Shown here piece after piece: positions 1 through 8,112 of a DNA stretch of 64,000 nucleotides (positions are counted from its first letter, which is position 1; each line of letters starts with the position of its first letter). The stretch covers positions 21,100 to 85,099 of the forward strand of contig NZ_JABETO010000023.1 of assembly GCF_013055795.1 (NCBI RefSeq). Reading direction: 5' to 3'. The stretch is from Streptomyces sp. I05A-00742 (GTDB taxonomy: Bacteria > Actinomycetota > Actinomycetes > Streptomycetales > Streptomycetaceae). The notes under the pieces were generated by a model, which was not told where the DNA came from, ran no database searches, and saw nothing but the letters and a program-made list of their open reading frames with translations. A program made the translations under genes and the position numbers.

Positions 1-569
1 GAGCGCGCCCCGTCCCGCACCTCGTCGGCCTTGCGGGCCAGGTTGGCGCTCCACCGGTAGACGAGGACGATGAAGGGGACGGTGAGGACGGCGGCCAGGG
101 CGAGGCGCCAGTCGAAGACGAACATCAGGGCGACGACCGTGGCCGGGGTGAGGAAGCCGGTGAGCAGCGGGCGCAGCAGGTGGGCCGGGACGCCCATGAT
201 GTCCATGACGTTCTGGGTGGACAACTGCCCGAGGCGGCCGACCTGTTCCGGGCCGAACCAGCCCAGCGGCAGGCCGGAGACATGGTCACCGATGCGGTGG
301 TGCAGGCTCCGCGAGAGGGTGGCCCCCGCCTGGTAGCCGGTGAGCAGGCTGGCGTAGTGGGCGACGCCGTAGGCGACGGACGCGCCGAGCAGCGTCCACA
401 TCCACGGCCAGACCCGGTCGGGGTCGCTGCCGAGCAGTTCCCGCAGCACCGGGACGAGCAGGGCGAACGCGACGCCCTGGAGCACGGCGGCGGCGCACAG
501 CGCGATGAGCATGCGGCGGAGCACCGGCCGCTGGTCGGGGCCCACCACGGCGAAGAGTTGACGGATCAT
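1..569 (-). CDS. ABC exporter-type half-transporter, 3' part cut by window edge
   Basis: Only the first ~189 residues are inside the window. They form an exporter-type transmembrane domain: an N-terminal hydrophobic helix after MIRQLFAVVGPDQ, then the coupling-helix region with PLGWFGPEQVGRLGQL and several more helices. The ATPase domain should lie left of base 1. The ATG at 567-569 overlaps the TGA of the upstream half-transporter (ATGA), so the two are translationally coupled and probably form a heterodimer. Tandem exporter-fold pairs of this sort occur as IrtAB/YbtPQ-like ferric-siderophore importers and also as drug exporters; the candidate iron box in front of the pair favours iron, but the substrate is inference. 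Confidence 0.85.
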   Translation of the reverse strand, partial: MIRQLFAVVGPDQRPVLRRMLIALCAAAVLQGVAFALLVPVLRELLGSDPDRVWPWMWTLLGASVAYGVAHYASLLTGYQAGATLSRSLHHRIGDHVSGLPLGWFGPEQVGRLGQLSTQNVMDIMGVPAHLLRPLLTGFLTPATVVALMFVFDWRLALAAVLTVPFIVLVYRWSANLARKADEVRDGAR

Positions 570-2350
570 CGGACCTGCTCCTCTGCCTCGGCCGTGACCG
601 CGAGGGCGGCCTGCGGCTGCCGGACGGCCGCCGCGTCGTGCGCCCGCCACATGCGCGCGTACATCCCGTCGGCCTCGATCAGCCGCTCGTGGGTGCCCTG
701 CTCGGCGATCCGTCCCTCGTCGAGGACGACGATCCGGTCGGCGCCCGCGATGGTGGCCAGCCGGTGCGCGATCACCAGCACCGTCTTGCCCCGCGTCAGT
801 TCGGTCAGGGCGTCCTGCACCGCGGCCTCCGACTCGGGGTCGGCGAACACGGTGGCCTCGTCGAGCACGATCACCGGGGTGTCGGCCAGCAGGGCCCGGG
901 CGATCGAGACCCGCTGGGCCTCGCCGCCGGAGAACCGGGCGTCCTCGCCGACCACCGAGTCGTAGCCGCGCGGCAGTTGGGTGATCCGGTCGTGGATCGC
1001 GGCACCGCGCGCCGCCTTCTCGACGGTGGCCCGGTCGGCGTCCGGCCCGGCCAGCCGGATGTTGGCGGTGACGGAGTCGCGGAGCAGCTGCACGTCCTGG
1101 AAGACGAAGGCGATCCTGCGGTACAGCTCCTCGGGGTCGAGCTCGCGCAGGTCGACCCCGCCCAGCCGGACGGCGCCGCCGGTCACGTCCCAGAACCGGG
1201 GCAGCAGGGAGGCCAGGGTGGACTTGCCGGATCCGGAGGCGCCGACGAGGGCGGTCACCGTGCCGGGTTCCAGGGTGAGGTCGATGCCCTTGAGCACCTC
1301 GTTCTCGCCGTCGTAGGAGAAGCGGACGGCGTCGAACTCGATGCGGTGTCCGGTGGGGACGGACGGGGTGGCGGGGACGGGCAGTTCGGGCGTCTCCAGC
1401 AGTTCGGTGACGCGCTCGGCGGCCATCCGGGCGGTGCGCAGTTCGTAGGTGGCGTAGCTGAGGGCGAGCACCGGCTGGGTCAGGCCGACGCCGAGCAGGG
1501 TGAACGGCAGCAGGTCGACGGCGTCGAGGCTGCCGTCGGTGACGAAGCAGGCGCCGCCGAGGAGCACGGTGAGCAGGACGACGACGGGCGAGAGCAGGAT
1601 CTCGGAGGCGGCGCGGGGCCGGATCATCGAGGAGACCCAGGTCATGAAGAAGGACCCGAAGCCGTCGGCGGCCTCGGCGAACCGCCGGTGGGCCCGGCGG
1701 GTCTGGCCGAAGGTCTTGACGACGGAGATGCCCTGGACGAACTCGACGGCGCTGGCGTTGATCCGGCCCATCGCCTCGTCGAAGGCGGTGAGCTGGGTCT
1801 TCATCCCGGCCATGGTCCAGAGGTAGGCCGTCAGGCCGAGCACGAGCGGGGCGATCGTCACCAGCGTCATACGCCAGTCGATGGCGAAGAGGTAGATCAG
1901 CGAGGTGACCGGTACGACGACGGCCGCGGTGAGTTCGAGCAGGGAGTGGGCCACCAGGTGGTGCATGGCGGTCACGTCGTCCTGCAGCGTCTTCTTGACG
2001 GTGCCGGAGTTGCGGGCCGAGAACCAGCCGAGCGGGAGGCGGCCGAGGCGGTCCACCAGGCGGCGGCGGATGTCGAGTTGCAGATCGTTGTCGGCGAGGT
2101 GGGTGATGCCGCCCGCGCCCACCAGGAGTAACAGGCGCACCAGGAGGCCGGCCACGCCGAGCCAGGTGACGGTCCACGCCCGGCCGTGGTCGATCCCGTC
2201 GTCATCGAGCAGCACCCGGCCCAGCTCGGCCACCGCGACGAAGGGCACGACACCGGCCACCGCCGAGACCGCCTGCAGGGCGATGGCGACCGTCAGGCGC
2301 CGCCGGACGGGGCGGAGCAGGGAACTCAGTGCAGCACGTTCTGCGGTCAT
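566..2350 (-). CDS. ABC transporter permease/ATP-binding protein (possible siderophore transporter half)
   Basis: 594 residues: six-helix transmembrane domain (about 1-310) followed by an ATPase domain. Visible motifs are Walker A GASGSGKST, Q-loop VFQDVQ, signature SGGEAQRVSIARALL, Walker B VIVLDEAT and the switch histidine in IAHRLATI, so the ATPase should be active. The ATG at 2348-2350 has GAGG six bases upstream. It is first in a two-gene operon with the partial half-transporter and is divergent from a TetR regulator. A DmdR/IdeR-like box lies 26 bp upstream of the start. The pair resembles IrtB/YbtQ-type siderophore importers, though an exporter role cannot be excluded from sequence alone. 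Confidence 0.88.
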   Translation of the reverse strand: MTAERAALSSLLRPVRRRLTVAIALQAVSAVAGVVPFVAVAELGRVLLDDDGIDHGRAWTVTWLGVAGLLVRLLLLVGAGGITHLADNDLQLDIRRRLVDRLGRLPLGWFSARNSGTVKKTLQDDVTAMHHLVAHSLLELTAAVVVPVTSLIYLFAIDWRMTLVTIAPLVLGLTAYLWTMAGMKTQLTAFDEAMGRINASAVEFVQGISVVKTFGQTRRAHRRFAEAADGFGSFFMTWVSSMIRPRAASEILLSPVVVLLTVLLGGACFVTDGSLDAVDLLPFTLLGVGLTQPVLALSYATYELRTARMAAERVTELLETPELPVPATPSVPTGHRIEFDAVRFSYDGENEVLKGIDLTLEPGTVTALVGASGSGKSTLASLLPRFWDVTGGAVRLGGVDLRELDPEELYRRIAFVFQDVQLLRDSVTANIRLAGPDADRATVEKAARGAAIHDRITQLPRGYDSVVGEDARFSGGEAQRVSIARALLADTPVIVLDEATVFADPESEAAVQDALTELTRGKTVLVIAHRLATIAGADRIVVLDEGRIAEQGTHERLIEADGMYARMWRAHDAAAVRQPQAALAVTAEAEEQVR

Positions 2351-2375
2351 CGGCGCCTCTGATAGACAGCGTTCA

Positions 2376-2394
2376 AGAGCTTAGGGCGACCTTA
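2376..2394 (-). promoter_or_regulatory. candidate DmdR/IdeR iron box
   Basis: Read on the minus strand this is TAAGGTCGCCCTAAGCTCT, matching 12 of 19 positions of the iron-box consensus TTAGGTTAGSCTAACCTAA, with both AGGT and CTAA cores in register. It lies 26-44 bp upstream of the ABC transporter start, where a repressor would block transcription. The match is weaker than the box at 43559-43577. Confidence 0.4.
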
Positions 2395-2517
2395 TCTCTC
2401 CCCCGGGTGAAAAAGTCAAGCACCGGACGGCGCAGGGGCTTTCGGGCGACCGTGCCGGGAACGTCCGTGCGACCGCGTCCGACGGCACGGGCGCGACGCT
2501 GGGTTAAAGTGCCCGGC

Positions 2518-3222
2518 ATGACTGCTCACCCCGTGCGTTCACGTTCCAGGACCGCGGCCGGGCTCCCGCCCATCACCGCCGAGAAAGTGATCACCGCGGC
2601 CCTCGACCTGACCAGGGAACACGGCCTGGAGGGCTGGACGATCCGGCAGCTCTCCGGTGCCCTGGGCGTCTACCCCGGCGTGATCTACCACCACGTCGGG
2701 GACCGGGAGACCGTCGTGGACCTGGTCACGGACCGTGTCGTCACCGAAATGCCCCTGCCCGCCGCCGAACTCACCTGGCGCCCGTGGTTCAAGGCGTTCC
2801 TGGTGGACGGGCGACTGGTTCTCCGCCGCCACCCCGGCACCGCCCGGCGGCTGGTACGGCTCGGCCCCACCGTGCCCGCCGCCCTCCCCGCCATCGACCG
2901 CGGGGTGCGCGTCCTGCAACGCGCCGGTTTCGGCCAGGACGCCACCCTCGTCTACCGGTACCTCCTCAACAGCGCCTTCATGCTCGTCGCCACCGAGGAC
3001 GAACAGGAGGCCAACCCGGGGGCCCGCTCCCGGATGACCGAAGTCCTCGGCGCCTACCACGACGACACGGAGCAGCCTGGGCTGGCCGCGGCCGGCAGCG
3101 ACGTCCTGACCAGGGCCGCGGACCCGCGCACGCCGCAGGAGATGGCCGCCGACTTCTTCGCGTTCACGGTGGCGAGAGCGCTCGACGGCGCGGAGGCGCT
3201 GCTCTCGGCGGGGCCTCGGTGA
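2518..3222 (+). CDS. TetR family transcriptional regulator
   Basis: 234 residues from ATG 2518 (MTAHPVRSRS). The N-terminal HTH is clear: WTIRQLSGALGVYPGVIYHH, followed by DRETVVDLV, a typical TetR recognition helix region around residues 40-70. The C-terminal half is a helical ligand-binding domain resembling TetR_C types. An upstream in-frame ATG at 2329 was rejected because it lies inside the divergent ABC gene. Divergent orientation from the ABC pair suggests it controls that operon as well as itself, perhaps together with iron control. Ligand unknown. Confidence 0.88.
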   Translation: MTAHPVRSRSRTAAGLPPITAEKVITAALDLTREHGLEGWTIRQLSGALGVYPGVIYHHVGDRETVVDLVTDRVVTEMPLPAAELTWRPWFKAFLVDGRLVLRRHPGTARRLVRLGPTVPAALPAIDRGVRVLQRAGFGQDATLVYRYLLNSAFMLVATEDEQEANPGARSRMTEVLGAYHDDTEQPGLAAAGSDVLTRAADPRTPQEMAADFFAFTVARALDGAEALLSAGPR

Positions 3223-3224
3223 GG

Positions 3225-3260
3225 GTGCCCCGGGCCCTCCCTTTCACCGTTTCTGCGGGG
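3225..3260 (+). repeat. gene-end dispersed repeat, copy 1
   Basis: Contains GGTGCCCCGG, then about 8 variable bases, then TTTCACCGTTTCTGCGGG. The same two blocks in the same spacing recur in inverse orientation at 25581-25617. Both copies lie a few bases past a stop codon, so this looks like a dispersed non-coding element attached to gene ends. Confidence 0.6.
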
Positions 3261-3264
3261 GGTG

Positions 3265-3317
3265 CCCCGCATCCCCCCTGAAACCGCGCGCCGCAGGCGC
3301 GCTCAGGGGGTGCGGGG
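3265..3317. terminator. bidirectional terminator between tetR and MFS genes
   Basis: CCCCGCATCCCCCCTG (3265-3280) pairs almost completely with CAGGGGGTGCGGGG (3304-3317), and an inner 7-bp stem GCGCGCC/GGCGCGC (3286-3302) caps it. The genes on both sides converge on this structure. No clear T tract follows on either strand. Confidence 0.65.
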
Positions 3318-3329
3318 GCTGGCCCCCGC

Positions 3330-5801
3330 TCACCGATCCGCGTGCCCGACCTGAAGATCCCGCTCCGTCCGGCCGCCCCCCGCCACCTGGAGCACCGTCG
3401 CGACCGGCGGGTAGCCCGCCGCGACCACCGTGTACTCGCCCGCCGGCAGATCGACGAAGCGGAAGGTCCCGTCCACGCCGGTGATCGCGGAGTCGACGAC
3501 GTTCCCGGCGGCGTCGAGGAGGGTGACGCGGGCGTCCTCGACGGGACGGCCGCCGCCGGCGCGGACGGTTCCGCGGAGGACGGCGCCGCCGGCGAGTTCG
3601 ATGTCCTGGCGGGTCTCGCGGGCGGACTGGACGGTGACGGGGAGGGCGGCGGGGCGGTGGGCGGGGGCGCTGGCGGCGAGGGTGTACTCGCCGGCCACGA
3701 GTTCGCCGATGACGTAGCCGCCCTCGTGGCCGGTCCTGGTGGAGGAGACGACCTCGCCCTGCACATTGGTGAGGGTCACCAGCGCCTCGCAGACCGGGCT
3801 GCCGTCGGCGGTGCGGACGGTTCCGGCGAGCCGGCCGGCGCCGCCGAGGATCACGTCGAGCTCGACGGGCCGTTCGCCGACGGTGACGGTGACCGCCTGG
3901 GGCTGGTGGCCGCCGGCCGCGGCGATGAGGACGTAGGAGCCGGTGCCGGGGGTGCTGAGCGCGTAACGGCCGTCGTCGCCGCTCGCGCCGCGCCCGATCT
4001 GCCGGCCCTGGACGTCGATCAGGGTGAGGGCGGCCCGGGGGACGGTGGTGCCGTCGTGGTGCTGGACGGCACCGGTGACGGGGACGCCCGCGGTGAGGGG
4101 CGGGACGTCCGGGACGTATGCGTCCCGCGGCGGGTCCGGCTCGGTGATCAGCGGTGCGGGCGGCGGCGGGGGCGGTTCACCGCACGAGGACGGTTCGCTG
4201 CGCGCGGGCGGGATGGTGGGCGCTTCGGGGGCGTTGTGGGACACCAGCGGTTTCTCCTTCAGCAGGAAGGCGAGCAGGAAGCCGAGGACGAACACCGGCA
4301 CGAGGTAGAGGAAGATCCGCGGCATGGCCTCCGCGTACGCCCGGACGTAGCCGTCCCGCAGCGACGCGGGCAGCGCGTGCACGAGGCCGGGGGTGAGGGA
4401 GTCGGCGTCCGGGACCCCGCCGCGGCGCGGGAGTTCGCCGGCGAGCCGGTCGGCCAGCCGGTGCGCGAAGAGCGTGCCGAAGACGGCGGCGCCCACCGAA
4501 CCGCCGATCTGCCGAAAGAAGTTGTTGGCGCTGGTGGCGGTGCCCAGGTCGGCGGGGTGGACGGAGTTCTGCACGGCGAGGACCAGCACGGGCAGCGCCA
4601 GTCCGATGCCGACGCCGAGGACGGCCATCCAGAGGCTGTAGACCAGCCGTCCGGTCCCGGCGTCCAGGTGCGAGAGCAGGTACATGCCCTCGGCGGACAG
4701 GGCGCAGCCCAGGACGGGCAGCAGCTTGTAGTGCCCGGTGCGGCTGACCAGTTGGCCCGAGACAAGGGAGGCGGCCACGACCCCGCCCATCATCGGCAGC
4801 ATCAGCAGCCCGGACTCGGTGGCGTCCGCGCCGTCGACCATCTGCAGGAAGGTCGGCAGATAGCTTGCCGCGCCGAAGAGGCCGACGCCGACCACCGCGC
4901 CGACCAGTCCGGTGACGGTGAAGACGGAGTCGCGGAAGAGGTGGGGCGGGATGATCGGTTCGGCCGCGAACTGCTCGACGACCAGGAAGAGCAGGGCCGT
5001 TCCGAGCGCCCCGGCGGCGAGCCCGAGGGTCACCCGGGACGTCCAGGCGTACTCGGTGCCGCCCCAGCTCGTCAGCAGCACCAGGCAGGTGGCGGAGGTG
5101 GTGAGCAGCAGCGCGCCGAGCACGTCGAACCGGCCGCGGGCGGTCGGCCGGGGCAGGTCCAGGGCCTTGAGGACGACGGCGAGGGTGACCAGCCCGAAGG
5201 GCACGTTGATGTAGAAGCACCAGCGCCAGGAGGCGTGGTCGGTGAAGAAGCCGCCCAGCAGCGGCCCGGCCACGGAGGCCAGTCCGAAGGCGGCGCTGAT
5301 GACGCCCATGAAGCGGCCGCGCTCCCGGGGCGGGACGATGTCGGCGATGATCGCCTGCACACCGATCAGCAGTCCGCCGGCGCCGATGCCCTGGAGCGCG
5401 CGGAAGGCGATGAGCTGGTCCATGGTGCGCGACCAGCCGGCCAGTCCCGAGCCGAGGACGAAGACGACGATCGCGAAGACGAAGACCGTCTTGCGGCCGA
5501 GGAGGTCACCGACCTTGCCGTAGAGCGGCAGGACGACGGTGGAGGTGAGCAGGTAGGCGGTGACGGCCCACGACATCCGGTCCACGCCGTGCAGATCGCC
5601 CACGATCCGCGGCAGGGCGGTGGCCACGATCGTCTGGTCGAGCGCCGCGAGGAGCAGCGTGAGCATCAGCGCCGTGAAGATGAGTCGGATCCGCCCCGGG
5701 CCCGGCCGTGGCGCCCGGCCGGGCGGTGGGGCGGGGCCGGCCGCGGGCAGGGGAGACCGACCGCTCTTCACCAAGGTGGCCTCGGAGATGGACCCGCCCA
5801 C
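3330..5801 (-). CDS. DHA2-type MFS drug exporter with C-terminal carboxypeptidase-regulatory-like repeats
   Basis: 823 residues from GTG 5799-5801, chosen because GGGAG lies seven bases upstream; an upstream ATG at 5849 has no ribosome-binding site. Residues about 35-520 are a 14-helix EmrB/QacA-type transporter with motif A GKVGDLLGRKTVF and the antiporter motif C ASVAGPLLGGFF. From about residue 570 come three beta-sandwich repeats of some 80 residues, each starting with G-x-V and containing a G-x-Y/F-x(7)G-x-Y-x-L pattern (GEYTLAAS, GEYTVVAA), as in CarboxypepD_reg/Cna-B-like domains. Expected role is proton-coupled efflux; the function of the extension is unknown. It converges with the TetR gene. 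Confidence 0.85.
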   Translation of the reverse strand: MGGSISEATLVKSGRSPLPAAGPAPPPGRAPRPGPGRIRLIFTALMLTLLLAALDQTIVATALPRIVGDLHGVDRMSWAVTAYLLTSTVVLPLYGKVGDLLGRKTVFVFAIVVFVLGSGLAGWSRTMDQLIAFRALQGIGAGGLLIGVQAIIADIVPPRERGRFMGVISAAFGLASVAGPLLGGFFTDHASWRWCFYINVPFGLVTLAVVLKALDLPRPTARGRFDVLGALLLTTSATCLVLLTSWGGTEYAWTSRVTLGLAAGALGTALLFLVVEQFAAEPIIPPHLFRDSVFTVTGLVGAVVGVGLFGAASYLPTFLQMVDGADATESGLLMLPMMGGVVAASLVSGQLVSRTGHYKLLPVLGCALSAEGMYLLSHLDAGTGRLVYSLWMAVLGVGIGLALPVLVLAVQNSVHPADLGTATSANNFFRQIGGSVGAAVFGTLFAHRLADRLAGELPRRGGVPDADSLTPGLVHALPASLRDGYVRAYAEAMPRIFLYLVPVFVLGFLLAFLLKEKPLVSHNAPEAPTIPPARSEPSSCGEPPPPPPAPLITEPDPPRDAYVPDVPPLTAGVPVTGAVQHHDGTTVPRAALTLIDVQGRQIGRGASGDDGRYALSTPGTGSYVLIAAAGGHQPQAVTVTVGERPVELDVILGGAGRLAGTVRTADGSPVCEALVTLTNVQGEVVSSTRTGHEGGYVIGELVAGEYTLAASAPAHRPAALPVTVQSARETRQDIELAGGAVLRGTVRAGGGRPVEDARVTLLDAAGNVVDSAITGVDGTFRFVDLPAGEYTVVAAGYPPVATVLQVAGGGRTERDLQVGHADR

Positions 5802-5979
5802 GTGTCTGCTCCCGTCGTCGCGCCTGTCCCGGCCGCCCTTTTTTCGCATTACGCGACAACGGGGAGCAAGCGCGACGTTTTACCCAGGAGTTCGGCCGTG
5901 ATGGCTTTCCGCCGGTCGGAGGCACAGTGGCGGTCCGGCGGGGGGCCGGGAAAACCACTCGATCAGGTGAGGCCGCAGG

Positions 5980-6447
5980 TCAGCCGGTGCCGGTCGTCCC
6001 GTCGCCCTTCTCCACCTCGGCGGCGAGCCGGACGAGCACGGCGTCGTAGATGCGGGCGAGGCCCTTGGGCGCGAAGGTCCGCTCGAAGAACCCGCCGATG
6101 CCCGTCGCACCGGTCCAGGTGCTGGTGACGACGGCCTTGGCGCGGCCCTCGCCGGCGGGGGTCACGGTCCATGTGGTGACCATGCTGGAGTTGCGGTCCT
6201 TCTCCACCAGTTGCCCGGAGGACGGCTCGGAGACCTCCAGCAGACAGTCCCGGACGCGCTTGCTGGTGGCCTGGAGCTTCCAGTGGACCAGCGTGCCCTC
6301 GCCGTCGCCGCCCTCCCGCACCTCGTACTCGCTGAAGTGCTCGGGCAGCAGCTTGGCACGGACGCCGCTGTAGTCGGCGAGCGTGTCGAACACCTCCTCC
6401 GGGTCCGCCGCGATGATCCGCTCGGTGGTGGCCTCGACCTGGCCCAT
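5980..6447 (-). CDS. SRPBCC (START-like) domain protein
   Basis: 155 residues from ATG 6445-6447 with GGAGG nine bases upstream. The sequence opens with GQVEATTERIIAADPEEVFDTLADY and proceeds through the beta-grip (EYEVREGGDGEGTLVHWKL) to a long C-terminal helix (GLARIYDAVLVRLAAEVEK), the polyketide-cyclase/dehydrase SRPBCC pattern at usual length. Members bind hydrophobic ligands in a helix-grip pocket; no ligand can be assigned. A longer open frame extends upstream but crosses the divergent GNAT gene and is not coding. Confidence 0.8.
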   Translation of the reverse strand: MGQVEATTERIIAADPEEVFDTLADYSGVRAKLLPEHFSEYEVREGGDGEGTLVHWKLQATSKRVRDCLLEVSEPSSGQLVEKDRNSSMVTTWTVTPAGEGRAKAVVTSTWTGATGIGGFFERTFAPKGLARIYDAVLVRLAAEVEKGDGTTGTG

Positions 6448-6609
6448 GGCTTGTCCTCCGGAACGACGATAAGTGCAGCAGTCGCGCATGCTGCGGGTGC
6501 GGGCAAAGCCAATCACCATCGCCACACCCGCCCAAATCGGGGTGCGCTCGATCTGCGTACATACATAAATTCCGCTCTGCGGGCGCCCCGGTGCCGCTAA
6601 CGTGCGTTC

Positions 6610-7134
6610 ATGGTGCGCATACGGAAGATGACCGATGCCGATGTGGACGCCGTGGCGGCGATCCGGGTGGCCGGCTGGCGTGCGGCGTACCGGGGGCTCG
6701 TACCGCGGACGTATCTCGACGCCATGGACCCGGTGGCGGACGCGGCGAGGCACCGGGCGCGGCGGGCGACGCCCGGCTCTCCGTCGGTGGACCTGGTCGC
6801 GACAGCCTCCGACGAGGTCGTGGGCTGGGCCTGTTTCGGGCCGTACCGGGAGGACGATCTGCCGGCGCCCGCGGGTGAGCTGTACGCCCTCTACGTACGC
6901 CCCGCGCTGATCGGCACCGGCGTGGGCCGGTCCCTGTGCGCCGCCGCGATGGAGGGCGCGCGGGAGCGCGGTGACGCGCGCATGGCGCTCTGGGTACTCA
7001 AGGACAACGCGCGCGCCCGCCGGTTCTACGGGCGCGCGGGCTTCGTCCCGGACGGCGCGGAGACGACCGACCCGATGGACGGCGTCCCCGTCACCGAAGT
7101 CCGTTATGTGCGGGAGCCGTTGCGCGCACGGTGA
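6610..7134 (+). CDS. GNAT family N-acetyltransferase
   Basis: 174 residues. The start MVRIRKMTDADVDAVAAIR matches the usual beta1-alpha1 opening of GNAT enzymes. The acetyl-CoA loop is LIGTGVGRSLCAAAM (about residues 102-116; consensus Q/RxxGxG/A), followed by LWVLKDNARARRFYGRAGF, the typical beta5-alpha4 segment. Substrate unknown. Its 3' end overlaps the convergent HEAT-repeat gene by 31 bp. Confidence 0.87.
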   Translation: MVRIRKMTDADVDAVAAIRVAGWRAAYRGLVPRTYLDAMDPVADAARHRARRATPGSPSVDLVATASDEVVGWACFGPYREDDLPAPAGELYALYVRPALIGTGVGRSLCAAAMEGARERGDARMALWVLKDNARARRFYGRAGFVPDGAETTDPMDGVPVTEVRYVREPLRAR

Positions 7135-7739
7135 GGGCCGCTCCGGCCGCTGAGCCGCGCCAGCGCGACCATGGCCGCGGGACGCAGCCGTTCGTGTTCG
7201 CGGGCCGCGACCAGGGTGGCCTCGGCGCGGCGGTCGCCGAGCACGCCGAGCCCCTCGACGCAGGCGCGGGCGACCGGCCAGCAGTGGTCCCGGGCGGCCA
7301 GCAGCCGTTCCAGGGTGGAGAGCAGGGCGGGTACGGACTCGGGGGCGCGCAGCTCGCTCAGCAGCCGGACGGGGTAGAGGGCGTAGGCGGTGCGCAGCGG
7401 GTTGGTGGCGAGGGCGGCGGCGGCGCGGGCGGTGCGGGGGTCGCGGAGGCGGGCGAGTACGTGGGCCGCGGTCGCGCAGCGCACGGGCTCGCGGTAGTTG
7501 AGCAGGAGCACCAGGGTCTCGAACGCCCGGCGGTCGCCCTTGATGCCGAGTGCGAAGGCGGCGATCTCGCGGGCCCAGAGCGGCTGTTCGGGGGCGACCA
7601 GGACCTCGGCGAGCGCGTCGCGGGCCGGCCGGCCCTCGGTGCGCACCAGGGCGAGCAGCCGCTCGTACGCCGTGAACTCGGCCGGGGAGACCAGTTCGGC
7701 CCTGACCCGCTTCAGCAGTACGCGGAATTCCTCTTCCAT
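7104..7739 (-). CDS. HEAT-repeat domain protein
   Basis: 211 residues from ATG 7737-7739, with a GGAGGAG purine run upstream. Repeated two-helix units are visible: REIAAFALGIKGDRRAFETL, CATAAHVLARLRDPRTARAA, ARACVEGLGVLGDRRAEATL. Each has the A-x-x-L-G/R-x-x-x-D-x-R-A pattern of HEAT/PBS-lyase repeats, which are protein-interaction scaffolds. No catalytic motif. The frame stays open to 7928 but the extra 63 codons lack a convincing ribosome-binding site. Confidence 0.72.
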   Translation of the reverse strand: MEEEFRVLLKRVRAELVSPAEFTAYERLLALVRTEGRPARDALAEVLVAPEQPLWAREIAAFALGIKGDRRAFETLVLLLNYREPVRCATAAHVLARLRDPRTARAAAALATNPLRTAYALYPVRLLSELRAPESVPALLSTLERLLAARDHCWPVARACVEGLGVLGDRRAEATLVAAREHERLRPAAMVALARLSGRSGPHRARNGSRT

Positions 7740-8112
7740 TCCTGCTCTCCTCCCCGAGTGGCCTGGACCACATGGTAAGTCGCGCCCGCGCCCCCTGGCG
7801 CTCTTGGTTACCGGTGAGTTAATCTCCCGGCACGAGCCGCACCAAGGCTCGGGCGGTCTGGTGACGCAGCCGCCATGGCACTGGCATCCCTCGATGTCGT
7901 CCGCCGGTTCGGCACTCCAGTACGGCACGGCCCCGGGACAGGGCCGGCCGGTCGCACAACTCCCTCCCCGTGGACGCCCTCTACCCGTCCACGGAAATCC
8001 TTAAGGCGCCGCGCCCGCCAGGGCCGTGTCGCGCACCCCGCTCCCGGCACCGTCGCCGGGGTGCCTCCCGTTGAGCTCCCCGTGCCCGGGGAACACCCTC
8101 TGGAGTCCCGCC
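7740..8112. other. gene-free interval upstream of the 3-hydroxyacyl-CoA dehydrogenase
   Basis: No convincing gene. It should contain the divergent promoters of the HEAT gene and the dehydrogenase. On the minus strand, the frame upstream of the HEAT start reads through a cysteine-rich stretch (GCQCHGGC, WCGSC) that could be an unannotated N-terminal extension, but nothing supports its translation. Confidence 0.4.

Noticed and set aside
3342..6128. A 928-codon plus-strand open frame
   Set aside because: Antisense to the MFS transporter; the composition is artefactual (G/D/E-rich, no domains) as expected for a shadow frame in high-GC DNA.
7740..7928. Cysteine-rich N-terminal extension of the HEAT protein
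   Set aside because: The frame is open but has no ribosome-binding site, and the internal ATG at 7739 is well supported.
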